The translations under genes and the position numbers were made by a program. The notes under the pieces were generated by a model. The model searched no databases. It saw only the letters and a program-made list of their open reading frames with translations, and was not told the DNA's origin. This document shows, in pieces, positions 25,624 to 34,729 of a stretch of 64,000 nucleotides of DNA. Each line of letters begins with the position of its first letter. Position 1 is the stretch's first letter. This DNA comes from Desulfamplus sp. (GTDB lineage: Bacteria; Desulfobacterota; Desulfobacteria; Desulfobacterales; Desulfobacteraceae). The stretch is taken from assembly GCA_015232455.1 (NCBI GenBank), contig JADFZQ010000004.1:183601-247600 (forward strand), in the 5' to 3' direction.

Positions 25624-27636
25624 ATGTCAGAAGTTCCTGAAAATTTGAAAATTCTTCTGGTAGAAGATGACAGAACCATGCGTCAAATTGAGATTCATGC
25701 ACTTAAAAAAATTGGATACACAGACGTTATACAAGCAGCAAATGGTGATGAGGCTATCCAGATACTTCAGCAGGAACATAGTATCCATATTATTATCAGC
25801 GATTGGAATATGCCCCAAAAAGGAGGTCTTGAACTCTTAACTTGGGTGCGAGCAGACAAAAAATTAAAAGAGCTTCCATTTATAATGGCAACTGGTCAGG
25901 CAGATAAAAGACATGAAAAACAGGCTGTTGATGCTGGAGTTACAGGATTTCTTGTAAAACCCTTTGCTGATGATGAGCTAAAGTTGACTCTTAAAAGGGC
26001 ATTTGGAGTAGATACAGAAGAGTTTAAAGATGTTGAGTCTATATCAAGATTTGGTACATCAGGAAAGGTGAAACTCAAAATTGCACATATCCAGATTACT
26101 GACCATTTAGTATTAGGGGTGCTAAAATATCTTATTGATAAAGGAGAACTCAAAGCAAACCACTTTGAATTAGAACCTATCTGTATGTCAGGGTGGAATC
26201 CTGTGGCAAAATCTCTTGAGAAGGGCATTGTTGATGGTGCTTGTATTCTTGCCCCGCTTGCAATGGATCTCTACAGTGTTGGCAGCCCTATTAAACTTGT
26301 GCTTTTGAGCCATAAAAATGGCAGTGTTGCTGTTCGCACAAAAAATAAAAAATATGGCAAGTCATTTAAAGAGTTTTTTAGACAAAGCTCTTTTCTTATT
26401 CCTCATAAGATGTCTATTCACCATATACTTTCGCACCTTTTTTTGAAACAGATAGGTCTTAATCCATCAATGCAAAAAGGTGCTGAATATGATGTTGAGT
26501 TTGAGGTTGCCCCACCTATCAATATGCCAGAGTTTCTTAAAACTAATACAAACAATAGTGGATTTATGGTTGCTGAACCAATTGGCACTTTAGCTGTTGA
26601 ATCAAATATTGCCTCTTATCAGTTTTTATCTGGTGAAATCTGGGAAAACCATCCTTGCTGTGCAGTTGTGATGCAAAAAGATTTTATAGATAACTACACT
26701 GATGCAATGTTTGAGTTTACTCGCCTTTTAGTAAAAGCTGGTAAATTTATCGCAACCCATCCTGATGATGCGGCAAAGATAGCTGTAGAGTTTCTTGATC
26801 CTGATAAAACAGTTGGATTGACAGTTCCAATATTGAAAAAAGTTCTAACAGACCAAAATGGAATAACAACTGATGATCTTTATCCAGTGGTTGCAGACCT
26901 TGATACCATGCAGCAATATATGGTCAAAGAGATGGGAATTGGAAATGCTATAAATATTGATGAATTTGTTGATTTAAGGTTTGCTGATAACGCCTGTGAT
27001 ATGGGGCTTGCAGATTTTAGACCCTCTTTTCTTCACTTTTCTAAAGAAGAGATACTCACTATTTTAAATAAAAATTTTGCAAAGGCAGATAAAGATGAAA
27101 CTGATGATATTGTTGATAGAATAGAAAATATCAACCAAATAGAACCAAATTTAATCCAACACAGCAATATAAAAGAAGAGCTAAACTCTGCACAAGAAGG
27201 CAAATATCTTACATTTTTTTTAGATAGAGAAGAGTATGGGATAACTATAAGAAATATAAGAGAAATAATTGGCATGATGGCAATTACACACGTCCCAAGA
27301 ACACCAAACTATGTTAAAGGGGTTATAAACCTTAGAGGAAAGGTTATTCCTGTAATGGACCTTCGTATCAAGTTTGGTATGGAGTCTATTGAATATAGCG
27401 ATAGAACTTGTATTCTTGTTGTTGAAGTTCCATCAGAACGTGAAAAGCATAATGTTCAGATAGGTGTTATAGTTGACTCGGTGTCAGAGGTTCTTAATGT
27501 TAAAAAGGAAGATATTGAGGCAAATCCTAAATTCGGAGTATCTCTTGATACTGAAGCAATTCTTGGCATGGCAAAAATAGGTGAGAGGGTAAGAATCTTA
27601 CTTGATATTGAAAAAGCTCTATCTGTTCAAAAGTGA
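25624..27636 (+). CDS. REC - periplasmic-binding-protein-like - CheW triple fusion
   Basis: 670 residues with no signal peptide or membrane segment. Residues 8-130 are a receiver (LLVEDD, phosphoacceptor D60 in IISDWNMPQKGG, T90, K112). Residues ~149-455 resemble NMT1/SsuA/NrtA-type ABC solute-binding proteins (KLKIAHIQITDHLVLGVLKYL; DGACILAPLAMDLYSVGSPIKLVLL; MVAEPIGTLAVESN). Residues ~527-668 are a CheW domain (YLTFFLDREEYGITIRNIREIIG; VKGVINLRGKVIPVMDLR). Such a protein could tie an intracellular ligand to the chemotaxis array under phosphorylation control, which is inference. CheV has CheW and REC in the opposite order and lacks the binding domain. AGGAGG lies 6 nt before the ATG. A single intact frame makes a sequencing artefact unlikely. 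Confidence 0.9.
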   Translation: MSEVPENLKILLVEDDRTMRQIEIHALKKIGYTDVIQAANGDEAIQILQQEHSIHIIISDWNMPQKGGLELLTWVRADKKLKELPFIMATGQADKRHEKQAVDAGVTGFLVKPFADDELKLTLKRAFGVDTEEFKDVESISRFGTSGKVKLKIAHIQITDHLVLGVLKYLIDKGELKANHFELEPICMSGWNPVAKSLEKGIVDGACILAPLAMDLYSVGSPIKLVLLSHKNGSVAVRTKNKKYGKSFKEFFRQSSFLIPHKMSIHHILSHLFLKQIGLNPSMQKGAEYDVEFEVAPPINMPEFLKTNTNNSGFMVAEPIGTLAVESNIASYQFLSGEIWENHPCCAVVMQKDFIDNYTDAMFEFTRLLVKAGKFIATHPDDAAKIAVEFLDPDKTVGLTVPILKKVLTDQNGITTDDLYPVVADLDTMQQYMVKEMGIGNAINIDEFVDLRFADNACDMGLADFRPSFLHFSKEEILTILNKNFAKADKDETDDIVDRIENINQIEPNLIQHSNIKEELNSAQEGKYLTFFLDREEYGITIRNIREIIGMMAITHVPRTPNYVKGVINLRGKVIPVMDLRIKFGMESIEYSDRTCILVVEVPSEREKHNVQIGVIVDSVSEVLNVKKEDIEANPKFGVSLDTEAILGMAKIGERVRILLDIEKALSVQK

Positions 27637-27694
27637 AATCTTAAGATTAAAGCAAAAGGATAGTTTAGAATTAAAATGATGATAATTCTTGCTG

Positions 27695-27778
27695 TCTGAA
27701 TCAAGATGGTCAGTATTAATTGATATTCAGGATAGGTTATCATGCTTTATCCTTTTATCTTGGATATCCTGATTCAGA
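27695..27778. repeat. TGATTCAGA-ended repeat, copy A
   Basis: TCTGAATCA (27695-27703) and TGATTCAGA (27770-27778) are exact inverted ends of an 84-nt stretch. The right 32 nt (27747-27778) recur at 51829-51860 with one change. Repeats of this kind (TATCCTGATTCAG) are, as I recall, common beside Rpn/PD-(D/E)XK transposase genes in many phyla. It occupies most of the gap 27637-27852 before the DUF58 gene; no other feature is seen there. Confidence 0.65.
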
Positions 27779-27852
27779 TTATGGAGCTTTTAGAAAGGCT
27801 CATCTTATTGAAGGAACTTTAACCTATTAAGTTGCAATAAAAATAAAACAAT

Positions 27853-28737
27853 ATGATTCCAGAAGAAATTATAAAAAAAATCAGGCGAATACACATTAAA
27901 GGAAGCCGCACTGTAAATAATATGATGGCAGGGCAGTATAAATCTGTATTTAGAGGCTCTGGTATTGAGTTTGAGGAAGTAAGAGAATATTCGCCCGGAG
28001 ATGACGTAAAATCAATTGATTGGAAGGTTTCAGCCCGTCTTGGCAAGCCTTTCATAAAACTCTACAGAGAAGAGCGAGAAAGTATTGTGATGCTCTTAAT
28101 AGATATGAGTGGTTCTCTCAAATTTGGCACATTTTCAGGTATGAAACTTGAAAAAGCAGCAGAGGTTGCATCAGTTCTTGCATTTAGTGCCATCAAAAAC
28201 AACGATAAAGTTGGAGCAATCTTTTTTACAGATAAAGTTGAAAAATATATTCCGCCCAAAAAAGGTTCAGGTCATATCTGGAGGTTAATTACTGAAATAT
28301 TTACCTTTACTCCTGATGGTAAAGGGACAAACATCACAGCAGCACTCGAATTTTTGTCATCTGTCTCCAGAAAAAAGACATTCTCTTTTATGATTTCTGA
28401 TTTTATTTGCAGTGATCACACAAAAGCACTAAAAACTGCCCGTCAACGCCATGAACTTATTGGAGTTATAATATCTGATAAAGGTGAGTTTGAACTTCCA
28501 TCTTCTGGTATTGTATCTATGACCTGTTTTGAAACTTATCAAAATATTATGATAGATGCTGGAAATAAGACTTTAAGAGAGCGTTATTTTAAATTGCGTC
28601 AATTATACCATAAACAGATAATAGAGAGACTTAAATCTGCAAGAGTTGACTCTGTTGAGATTAGCACTGAACACTCTGTGGCAGATACGCTTATTCAATA
28701 TTTTAGATACAGAGAGAAAAGAATGAGGTTGATGTAA
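27853..28737 (+). CDS. DUF58 family protein (Bat locus)
   Basis: 294 residues with the DUF58 signature SGIEFEEVREYSPGDDVKSIDWKVSAR (residues ~36-62) and a von Willebrand A-like fold containing LLIDMSGSL, a DxSxS metal site. It is the first recognised gene of the Bat aerotolerance-type locus: the DUF4381-like gene, batA and batB follow. A MoxR AAA+ ATPase normally precedes DUF58 in such loci but is missing here; only repeat DNA lies upstream. Probably a cytosolic/membrane-associated assembly factor. Confidence 0.9.
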   Translation: MIPEEIIKKIRRIHIKGSRTVNNMMAGQYKSVFRGSGIEFEEVREYSPGDDVKSIDWKVSARLGKPFIKLYREERESIVMLLIDMSGSLKFGTFSGMKLEKAAEVASVLAFSAIKNNDKVGAIFFTDKVEKYIPPKKGSGHIWRLITEIFTFTPDGKGTNITAALEFLSSVSRKKTFSFMISDFICSDHTKALKTARQRHELIGVIISDKGEFELPSSGIVSMTCFETYQNIMIDAGNKTLRERYFKLRQLYHKQIIERLKSARVDSVEISTEHSVADTLIQYFRYREKRMRLM

Positions 28738-28740
28738 AAG

Positions 28741-29484
28741 ATGCAAAATAGTCAAGTTATTCAGGCAGCTCAAGCTTCTAACGCAATTCAAGGTATTGGG
28801 CAAGGAACTCAAGCTGGAACTGGAATCCAGCAGAATATGGGAGTTGGTTCTCAGGTGATTCAAGGAATGCAAGATATTCACGATATAAAGCCGCCTGTTA
28901 AAGTGGGTATTGACCCTTTTATTTTAAAGGTTATTATTACTCTGATTTTAGTTATATTGTGCTTGATTGCTGGATATTTTCTTTTTCGATATATCAAAAA
29001 AAGACTAAGCCAGAAGAGAAAAGATACTGTTATGCTTCTTCCGCCTCCTCTTCCAGCAGACCAAGCTGCTTTAAGAGAGCTTGAATTAATTGCTGATTTG
29101 ATGATGAGCGAACCCAGACTTTACTATTTTAGACTCACAGCACTTGTGAAGATATTTATTGGCAAAGTGTTTAATATCAACGCCCCTGAAATGACAACTC
29201 AAGAGATGGTTGCAGCTCTTAATAATCTTGCTATTGAAAAAGTCATTAAAGATAATGATTTTAATAGTGTTACAGCAAAAAATGGCACAAATAATGCTCT
29301 GCAATGTGGAATTGAAAGAGCCATGATTGCACAAGCAAAAGAGTTTTTCATATCATCATCAATGGTAAAATATGCGGGAGTAATGCCTCAAATTGACCAG
29401 ATGAAATCTGATGAAAATTTTGTGCGAGCTTTTATTGCGTCTGTAATTAATTCGGTAAGTAATATTAACAGAGGTGAAAAATAA
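28741..29484 (+). CDS. DUF4381-like Bat-locus membrane protein
   Basis: 247 residues. A Gln/Gly/Ile-rich N-terminus (QVIQAAQASNAIQGIGQGTQ) precedes IKPPVKVGIDPF, one transmembrane helix (~60-83, IITLILVILCLIAGYFLF) and a cytosolic domain (LPPPLPADQAALRELELIADLM...PRLYYFRLTALVKIFIG). This matches the DUF4381 proteins found between DUF58 and VWA genes in Bat operons. It starts 3 nt after the DUF58 stop and ends 3 nt before batA. The low-complexity N-terminus is unusual. Confidence 0.8.
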   Translation: MQNSQVIQAAQASNAIQGIGQGTQAGTGIQQNMGVGSQVIQGMQDIHDIKPPVKVGIDPFILKVIITLILVILCLIAGYFLFRYIKKRLSQKRKDTVMLLPPPLPADQAALRELELIADLMMSEPRLYYFRLTALVKIFIGKVFNINAPEMTTQEMVAALNNLAIEKVIKDNDFNSVTAKNGTNNALQCGIERAMIAQAKEFFISSSMVKYAGVMPQIDQMKSDENFVRAFIASVINSVSNINRGEK

Positions 29485-29487
29485 AAA

Positions 29488-30549
29488 ATGTTTCGTTTTG
29501 CATCTCCGTTGTTTTTGACCCTTATTTTGGTTATTCCAATAGTATTTTTAATAAATCGGAATAAAAAAAATAGTAAATCTGTTAAAGAATACAATCAATA
29601 TGCTTCTATCAATGTATCCTCAATCTCATTTTTAGATACTCAATCAAATATTAAATCTAATAAAAATAATCAAAATTCATTACAATCTCTTTCTATTACC
29701 TTAGCTCGACTCCTTCCAATCTTAAAATATACTGCACTTGTATTTATGATTATTGCCCTTGCCCGTCCTCAATGGGGAACTAAGAAAACCGATGTAACTA
29801 CAGAAGGTATAAACATAATTCTTGCTTTGGATTTGTCTGAATCAATGGCAGCTCTTGATTTTTCAAGTAAAGGAAAGATTATTACTCGGCTTGATGCGGT
29901 TAAAGAGGTTGTAAGTGATTTTATAATGAAAAGAGAGGGCGATAGAATCGGTATGGTTGTATTTGGCTCTCAAGCATTTACGCAACTGCCGCTGACTCGT
30001 GATTACAATACAATCTCATTTGTGCTTGAGAAACTCAAAATCGGAGCTGCTGGACCAAGCACAGCAATTGGTGATGCAGTTGGAATATCTCTTAAACGCC
30101 TTGAAGATATTAAAAGCAAATCAAACATCATTATTTTGCTTACTGACGGCAGCAGTAACAGCGGTGAACTTGCTCCTGAAACAGCGGCATCAATTGCAGC
30201 AGAAAGAGGCGTTAAAATTTACACAATTGGAGTTGGAAAAGAGGGAAAAGCACCATTTCTAATCAATGACCCGATTTTCGGTCAAAGATATGTCTATCAA
30301 AAGGTTGATATTGACCACGAAACTCTTAAAAAGATGGCTGACATGACCAAAGGAACTTTTTTTGCTGCAGAAGATGTTGCAAGCCTTCAAAAGATATATC
30401 AGATGATTGACAACCTTGAAAAGACAAAGGTTGATGTCAAATCTTGGGCAGAATACAATGAACTATATCTGTGGCTTTTAGTATCAGCTTTGATTTTGCT
30501 TGGGGTTTATACGGTTCTCTCAAATACAAGATTGATAAGGATACCTTAG
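29488..30549 (+). CDS. batA: BatA-type von Willebrand factor A membrane protein
   Basis: 353 residues. Two N-terminal hydrophobic helices (~5-20 and ~75-93) flank a polar Asn/Ser loop. The VWA domain carries a MIDAS site (LALDLSESMAALDF, DxSxS), GVFGSQAFTQLPLT-like strands (MVVFGSQAFTQLPLTRDYN) and LLTDGSSNSGEL. A C-terminal helix (~333-349) ends at SNTRLIRIP. The last 9 codons and the region before the stop lie in the left copy of a 28-bp direct repeat. The stop is TAG here but would be TAA in the uninterrupted batA-batB junction. Confidence 0.92.
   Translation: MFRFASPLFLTLILVIPIVFLINRNKKNSKSVKEYNQYASINVSSISFLDTQSNIKSNKNNQNSLQSLSITLARLLPILKYTALVFMIIALARPQWGTKKTDVTTEGINIILALDLSESMAALDFSSKGKIITRLDAVKEVVSDFIMKREGDRIGMVVFGSQAFTQLPLTRDYNTISFVLEKLKIGAAGPSTAIGDAVGISLKRLEDIKSKSNIIILLTDGSSNSGELAPETAASIAAERGVKIYTIGVGKEGKAPFLINDPIFGQRYVYQKVDIDHETLKKMADMTKGTFFAAEDVASLQKIYQMIDNLEKTKVDVKSWAEYNELYLWLLVSALILLGVYTVLSNTRLIRIP
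30518..30545. repeat. left 28-bp direct repeat bounding the R-M island
   Basis: A 28-nt sequence beginning TCTCAAATACAAG and ending AAGGATACC is identical to 37681-37708. This copy encodes the end of BatA. The next base (T against G in the right copy) changes CCG TAA to CCT TAG, so the stop is preserved. Confidence 0.95.
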
Positions 30550-30616
30550 AGCATAAATTTAGTTATTATCAAATTGGTCAGCCGTAGGGTTAAAAAGCTC
30601 GGCTAAGAATGTATGG

Positions 30617-30670
30617 AAGTCCTCTTAAGAGGACTTGGATTAAATTTAGCCCTGAAATTTATTTCGGGGC
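30617..30670 (+). repeat. two hairpins at the left end of the R-M island
   Basis: A 20-bp perfect palindrome, AAGTCCTCTTAAGAGGACTT, at 30617-30636 is followed by GCCCTGAAAT (30649-30658) pairing with ATTTCGGGGC (30661-30670, one G-T wobble). Both lie in the 139-nt leader between batA and mod. They could terminate Bat-operon transcription or form the leader of mod. Confidence 0.7.
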
Positions 30671-30688
30671 ATATAATACGAGCATATC

Positions 30689-33205
30689 ATGGCAAAGAAA
30701 AAACAAAGCGAACGAGAAATTGAACAGTATGACCATAAAGGCAAAGATCGCCCAAATATCCCGCCTATCGGGCTGGTAACTCCAGAGAGCGACCCTGAAA
30801 CTGGAGCAAAAAAGACCTACCAATACGACCCGCATCTTGATCCTCAATTGCAATGGGCAGGCAAAGCAGAACACACAAGTTTTGAAGTCCCAACTGTCAG
30901 CCTTCATGTCCATGAACGAATAGACCCCAAAACCATTATTGAATCTGTGAAAAAAGAGATTCAAGATAATGCTCCTGTTCAGATGTCTCTGTTTGATGAT
31001 GCTCGGGAAAAGCCTCTGCGTGAAGCCATAGAGTTTTACAAGCACAAAGAAAATTGGTCAAACCGCCTTATTGCTGGCGACAGTCTTTTAGTTATGAATT
31101 CTCTGCTTGAAAAAGAGGGCATGGCTGGCAAGGTGCAGATGCTCTATTTTGACCCGCCTTACGGCATAAAATACGGCAGCAATTTTCAGCCGTTTGTAAA
31201 TAAGCGTGATGTAAAAGATGGCAAAGATGAAGACCTCTCTGCTGAACCTGAAATGATAAAAGCGTTCCGTGATACTTGGGAACTCGGCATACACTCTTAT
31301 TTAACCTATCTGCGAGACCGCCTTCTGCTTGCCCGTGAACTACTCACCGACAGCGGCAGCGTGTTTGTGCAGATTAGTGATGAAAATGTGCATCATGTGA
31401 GGGAAATTTTAGATGAGGTGTTTGGAGCTAAGAATTTTCATGCACAGATTAACTACAGAAGTATGAGTCCTCTTGGTCATGCTGGAATGGCTCAAGTCTA
31501 TGATTATATTATATGGTATACAAAAAATAATTCTACAATAAAGTATAATCCAATATTTCGTGAACAAAGAATTGAAGATGAATCTGAGTTTTGTTTTTTA
31601 GATGATGGAAGGGGAAATTATAAGAAATTACCTCATTCAGAAATATTACAATTAAGCAAAGAAGATAAGAAATTAGTTTTTAAAAGATCAGATTTACATT
31701 CTTCTGGTTATGGAGAGACTTGTGATTATATATTTGATTTTGAAGGAGAGCAATTTCATTGTGGGAAGAAAAGCTGGAGAACACACTATGAGGGTATGTT
31801 AAGACTTATTCAAAAGAATCGTCTTTTTAGATTAGGGAAATCAATTTATTTTCGCCAATATCATTCTGATTATCCAGTGATGCATATAGAAAATAGTTGG
31901 CATGATACAGCAGCTGGGTATAGTGAAACAAAGAAATATGTTGTAGAAACTACTCCAAAAGCAATCCAACGCTGTCTTTTAATGACCACCGACCCTGGAG
32001 ACCTTGTTCTTGACATCACCTGCGGAAGTGGAACAACCGCCTACGTTGCCGAGCAGTGGGGCAGACGTTGGATAACCTGCGATACTTCAAGAGTTGCCTT
32101 AACACTTGCAAAGCAGCGTTTAATGACTGCCAATTTTGATTATTACCAGTTAGCACACCAAAAAGAAGGCGTAAGCAGCGGCTTTGTTTACAAAACAGTT
32201 CCGCACATTACCCTCAAAAGCATTGCCAACAACGAACCTCCTGCAACTGAAACCCTTTACGACCAGCCTTTAATTGAAAGAAACAAAACCCGAATAACAG
32301 GTCCATTTACAGTAGAGGCTGTTCCTTCCCCTCATGCCAAAAGTTTTGATGACTTGGAAAATGACGATAATGGTTCAGACACCTCAATTGCCCGCACAGG
32401 TGAAACTCTCCGTCAAAGCGAGTGGAGAGATGAGCTTTTTAAATCTGGCGTTCGTGCCAAAGGTGGTCAGATTATGAAATTTATAAGGCTTGAACCGCTT
32501 GGAGGCACAAAATATATTCATTGTGAGGGAGAACTTGAAACTGAAAACTCAATACTTAAAACTTTAGTTGTTTTTGGTCCTGAACATGCACCGCTTGAAA
32601 GGCGTATGGTAGAAAACGCATGGCAGGAGGCAAGGCTTTTAAAGACTGATATTCTTTTGTTTTGTGCTTTTCAGTTTGATGAAGAGGCAGCAAGAGAGAT
32701 TGATGATCTAATCCCGCGGATTGCTGGAATGCAGCTTCTTAAAGTGCTTATGAACGCTGATCTGTTTACAGATGATTTACGCAAAAAACGAAGCAGCAAC
32801 CAGAGCTTTTGGTTGATTGGTCAGCCTGATGTAAAGGTGCATAAACTCAAAGATGGCAAAGTGCAGGTTGAAGTTATGGGCTTTGATTACTACAATCCAA
32901 AAACAGGCAGTGTTGAGAGCGGAGGCAAGAAAAATATTGCAATCTGGATGCTTGACACTGATTATGACAGCCGCTCTTTATTTCCTACACAGATATTTTT
33001 TCCAATGGCAGGCAGCGGTGATGGTTGGGATAAATTGGCAAAAAACCTAAAAGCTGAAATTGATGATGAAAAGATTGAGGCTTTTAAAGGTACGGTTTCA
33101 TTGCCGTTTAAGCCTAAAAGCTCAATTGCGGTAAAAATCATTGATGATCGTGGAATTGAGAGCCTGCGGGTTATTAGAAATTTTGAGTTGATGGGTAAAA
33201 AATAG
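30689..33205 (+). CDS. mod: type III restriction-modification DNA methyltransferase (Mod)
   Basis: 838-residue beta-class adenine methyltransferase that supplies both modification and target recognition for a type III system. Motif IV DPPYGI is at 155-160 and the AdoMet motif I LDITCGSGTT at 441-450, with the target-recognition region between them (~252-425). The recognition region is visibly more AT-rich and Asn/Lys/Tyr-rich than the flanks, suggesting cassette exchange. The C-terminal half (~500-838) is the Res-contact/extension region. It starts the island operon with HTH, doc and res. The ribosome site is weak (GAG about 9 nt upstream). Confidence 0.93.
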   Translation: MAKKKQSEREIEQYDHKGKDRPNIPPIGLVTPESDPETGAKKTYQYDPHLDPQLQWAGKAEHTSFEVPTVSLHVHERIDPKTIIESVKKEIQDNAPVQMSLFDDAREKPLREAIEFYKHKENWSNRLIAGDSLLVMNSLLEKEGMAGKVQMLYFDPPYGIKYGSNFQPFVNKRDVKDGKDEDLSAEPEMIKAFRDTWELGIHSYLTYLRDRLLLARELLTDSGSVFVQISDENVHHVREILDEVFGAKNFHAQINYRSMSPLGHAGMAQVYDYIIWYTKNNSTIKYNPIFREQRIEDESEFCFLDDGRGNYKKLPHSEILQLSKEDKKLVFKRSDLHSSGYGETCDYIFDFEGEQFHCGKKSWRTHYEGMLRLIQKNRLFRLGKSIYFRQYHSDYPVMHIENSWHDTAAGYSETKKYVVETTPKAIQRCLLMTTDPGDLVLDITCGSGTTAYVAEQWGRRWITCDTSRVALTLAKQRLMTANFDYYQLAHQKEGVSSGFVYKTVPHITLKSIANNEPPATETLYDQPLIERNKTRITGPFTVEAVPSPHAKSFDDLENDDNGSDTSIARTGETLRQSEWRDELFKSGVRAKGGQIMKFIRLEPLGGTKYIHCEGELETENSILKTLVVFGPEHAPLERRMVENAWQEARLLKTDILLFCAFQFDEEAAREIDDLIPRIAGMQLLKVLMNADLFTDDLRKKRSSNQSFWLIGQPDVKVHKLKDGKVQVEVMGFDYYNPKTGSVESGGKKNIAIWMLDTDYDSRSLFPTQIFFPMAGSGDGWDKLAKNLKAEIDDEKIEAFKGTVSLPFKPKSSIAVKIIDDRGIESLRVIRNFELMGKK

Positions 33206-33215
33206 GAATTATGGG

Positions 33216-34241
33216 ATGCCAAATACAAAATTAACAGACTCACCAATTGACAGACAGAATATCCTTAATAATTCCTACGCTTTGTTAGAAATAGAAAACG
33301 CAATTGATATTAAAGGCATTCCATTCAGAGGAAAATTTGTTCTTCTAAAAGAGCAGATTGCTGCTTTTTTTGAAGTAACAACACGTACTATTGAAAATTA
33401 TCTTGGAAAATATGAAGATGAATTAAGGCAAAATGGTTATGAGGTTTTAAAAGGTAAACCCTTGAAAGAATTGAAGTTAGCTATTCAAGTATTAAATGCT
33501 ACCGAAACAGATTTCGGAAACATTTTTAAAAGCTCTCAAGTTGGAATTTTTGATTTCAGGGCTTTTCTAAATCTTGGAATGGTTATTACAGAAAGTAATC
33601 GTGCTCAACTTTTAAGACAGCTAATCCTTGATATAGTAATTGACACTATAAATAAAAAAACAGGCGGCGGCACTAAGTATATCAATCAGAGAGATGAAGA
33701 TTTTATTATCTCTTGGTTTTCTGAAGAAAACTACCGCAAGCAATTTACAGATGCTTTAAAAAATTGTGTAAATATGGGAAATTTTAAATATGCTATTTAC
33801 ACAGATAAAATTTACTTAAGTATTTTTAAAGAAAAAGCAAAAGAATATCGTAAAATTTTGAAGCTGCAAGAACAAGATAAGACCAGAGAGACTTTTTATT
33901 CTGAAATTCTCGATCTTGTATCTTCTTATGAATATGGCTTTAGTGTAGTGCTTGCCGAAGAGCATAAGAAGAAAGGAACAAAACTGAGTCCCTTTGAAGT
34001 TGATCAATTGTTTTATAGATTTGAGTCATTACCACATTGGAAACCCTTAGTTGAGAAGGCACGAAATAAAATGGCAAGCCGTGATTTAGCTTTCCGAGAT
34101 GCTTTACATTATAGACTTGAAGAATATATTACTCCTGTTGAAGCAAAAGATTTTGAGAGATTTATTGGAGAAAAAAGTGAAGAACTATCAAAACGACTTG
34201 AAGACGCTAAAGATGTAATGAAGCGGCTTAAGGATCGTTGA
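33216..34241 (+). CDS. HTH DNA-binding protein, putative antitoxin/regulator partner of Doc
   Basis: 341 residues. A helix-turn-helix lies near residues 45-75 (LLKEQIAAFFEVTTRTIENYLGKY), reminiscent of RhuM-type N-termini; the rest is helical and charged with no known catalytic motif. It starts 10 nt after mod and its TGA is 2 nt before the doc ATG. It therefore occupies the antitoxin position of a Doc module embedded between mod and res. The antitoxin role is inferred from position. It is much larger than Phd, the classical Doc antitoxin, so another role (regulating the R-M operon) is possible. Confidence 0.7.
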   Translation: MPNTKLTDSPIDRQNILNNSYALLEIENAIDIKGIPFRGKFVLLKEQIAAFFEVTTRTIENYLGKYEDELRQNGYEVLKGKPLKELKLAIQVLNATETDFGNIFKSSQVGIFDFRAFLNLGMVITESNRAQLLRQLILDIVIDTINKKTGGGTKYINQRDEDFIISWFSEENYRKQFTDALKNCVNMGNFKYAIYTDKIYLSIFKEKAKEYRKILKLQEQDKTRETFYSEILDLVSSYEYGFSVVLAEEHKKKGTKLSPFEVDQLFYRFESLPHWKPLVEKARNKMASRDLAFRDALHYRLEEYITPVEAKDFERFIGEKSEELSKRLEDAKDVMKRLKDR

Positions 34242-34243
34242 GA

Positions 34244-34684
34244 ATGACAATAATATATCCGACTATTGAGCAGGCAGTTGAAATTCATAAGAATACTGTG
34301 AAAATTAGTGGCGGAGGAATAATCGGGCAATTAGAAACAGGCAAGCTTGTTGGGGTTTTAAACAATATTCAAAATGATGATTATTACCCGACTTTTGAAT
34401 ATAAACTTTCTCATTTATTCTTTTGTATTTGTAATTTTCATTGTTTTTCAGATGGCAATAAACGTCTTTCCATTGCTCTTTGCACTTATTTTCTAATTAT
34501 TAACGGCTATCTTTATTGCGGAGATAGTTTTATTAGAGAAATGGAAAATATCAGCTATCACGTAGCATCAGGTAAAATCAACAAAGAACTTTTACATGAA
34601 ATTATCACAGCTATTCTTAATAAAGATATGGATGACGAATCTTTAAAACTCAAAATTTATCATGCTATTTCTGAAGATAATTAA
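34244..34684 (+). CDS. doc: Fic/Doc (death-on-curing) family protein
   Basis: 146 residues. The Fic motif is HCFSDGNKRLSIAL, matching HxFx(D/N)GNKR; the glycine-loop variant and short length fit Doc, which phosphorylates EF-Tu, rather than AMPylating Fic. The N-terminal TIEQAVEIHKNTVKISGG is also typical of Doc. I choose ATG 34244 over the overlapping TTG 34238. The active-site residues look intact, so the toxin may be functional and could stabilise the R-M island against loss. Confidence 0.88.
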   Translation: MTIIYPTIEQAVEIHKNTVKISGGGIIGQLETGKLVGVLNNIQNDDYYPTFEYKLSHLFFCICNFHCFSDGNKRLSIALCTYFLIINGYLYCGDSFIREMENISYHVASGKINKELLHEIITAILNKDMDDESLKLKIYHAISEDN

Positions 34685-34729
34685 ATTTCGTTAAATTTAT
34701 TTACAGGACGTATCAAACAATAGTGGATT

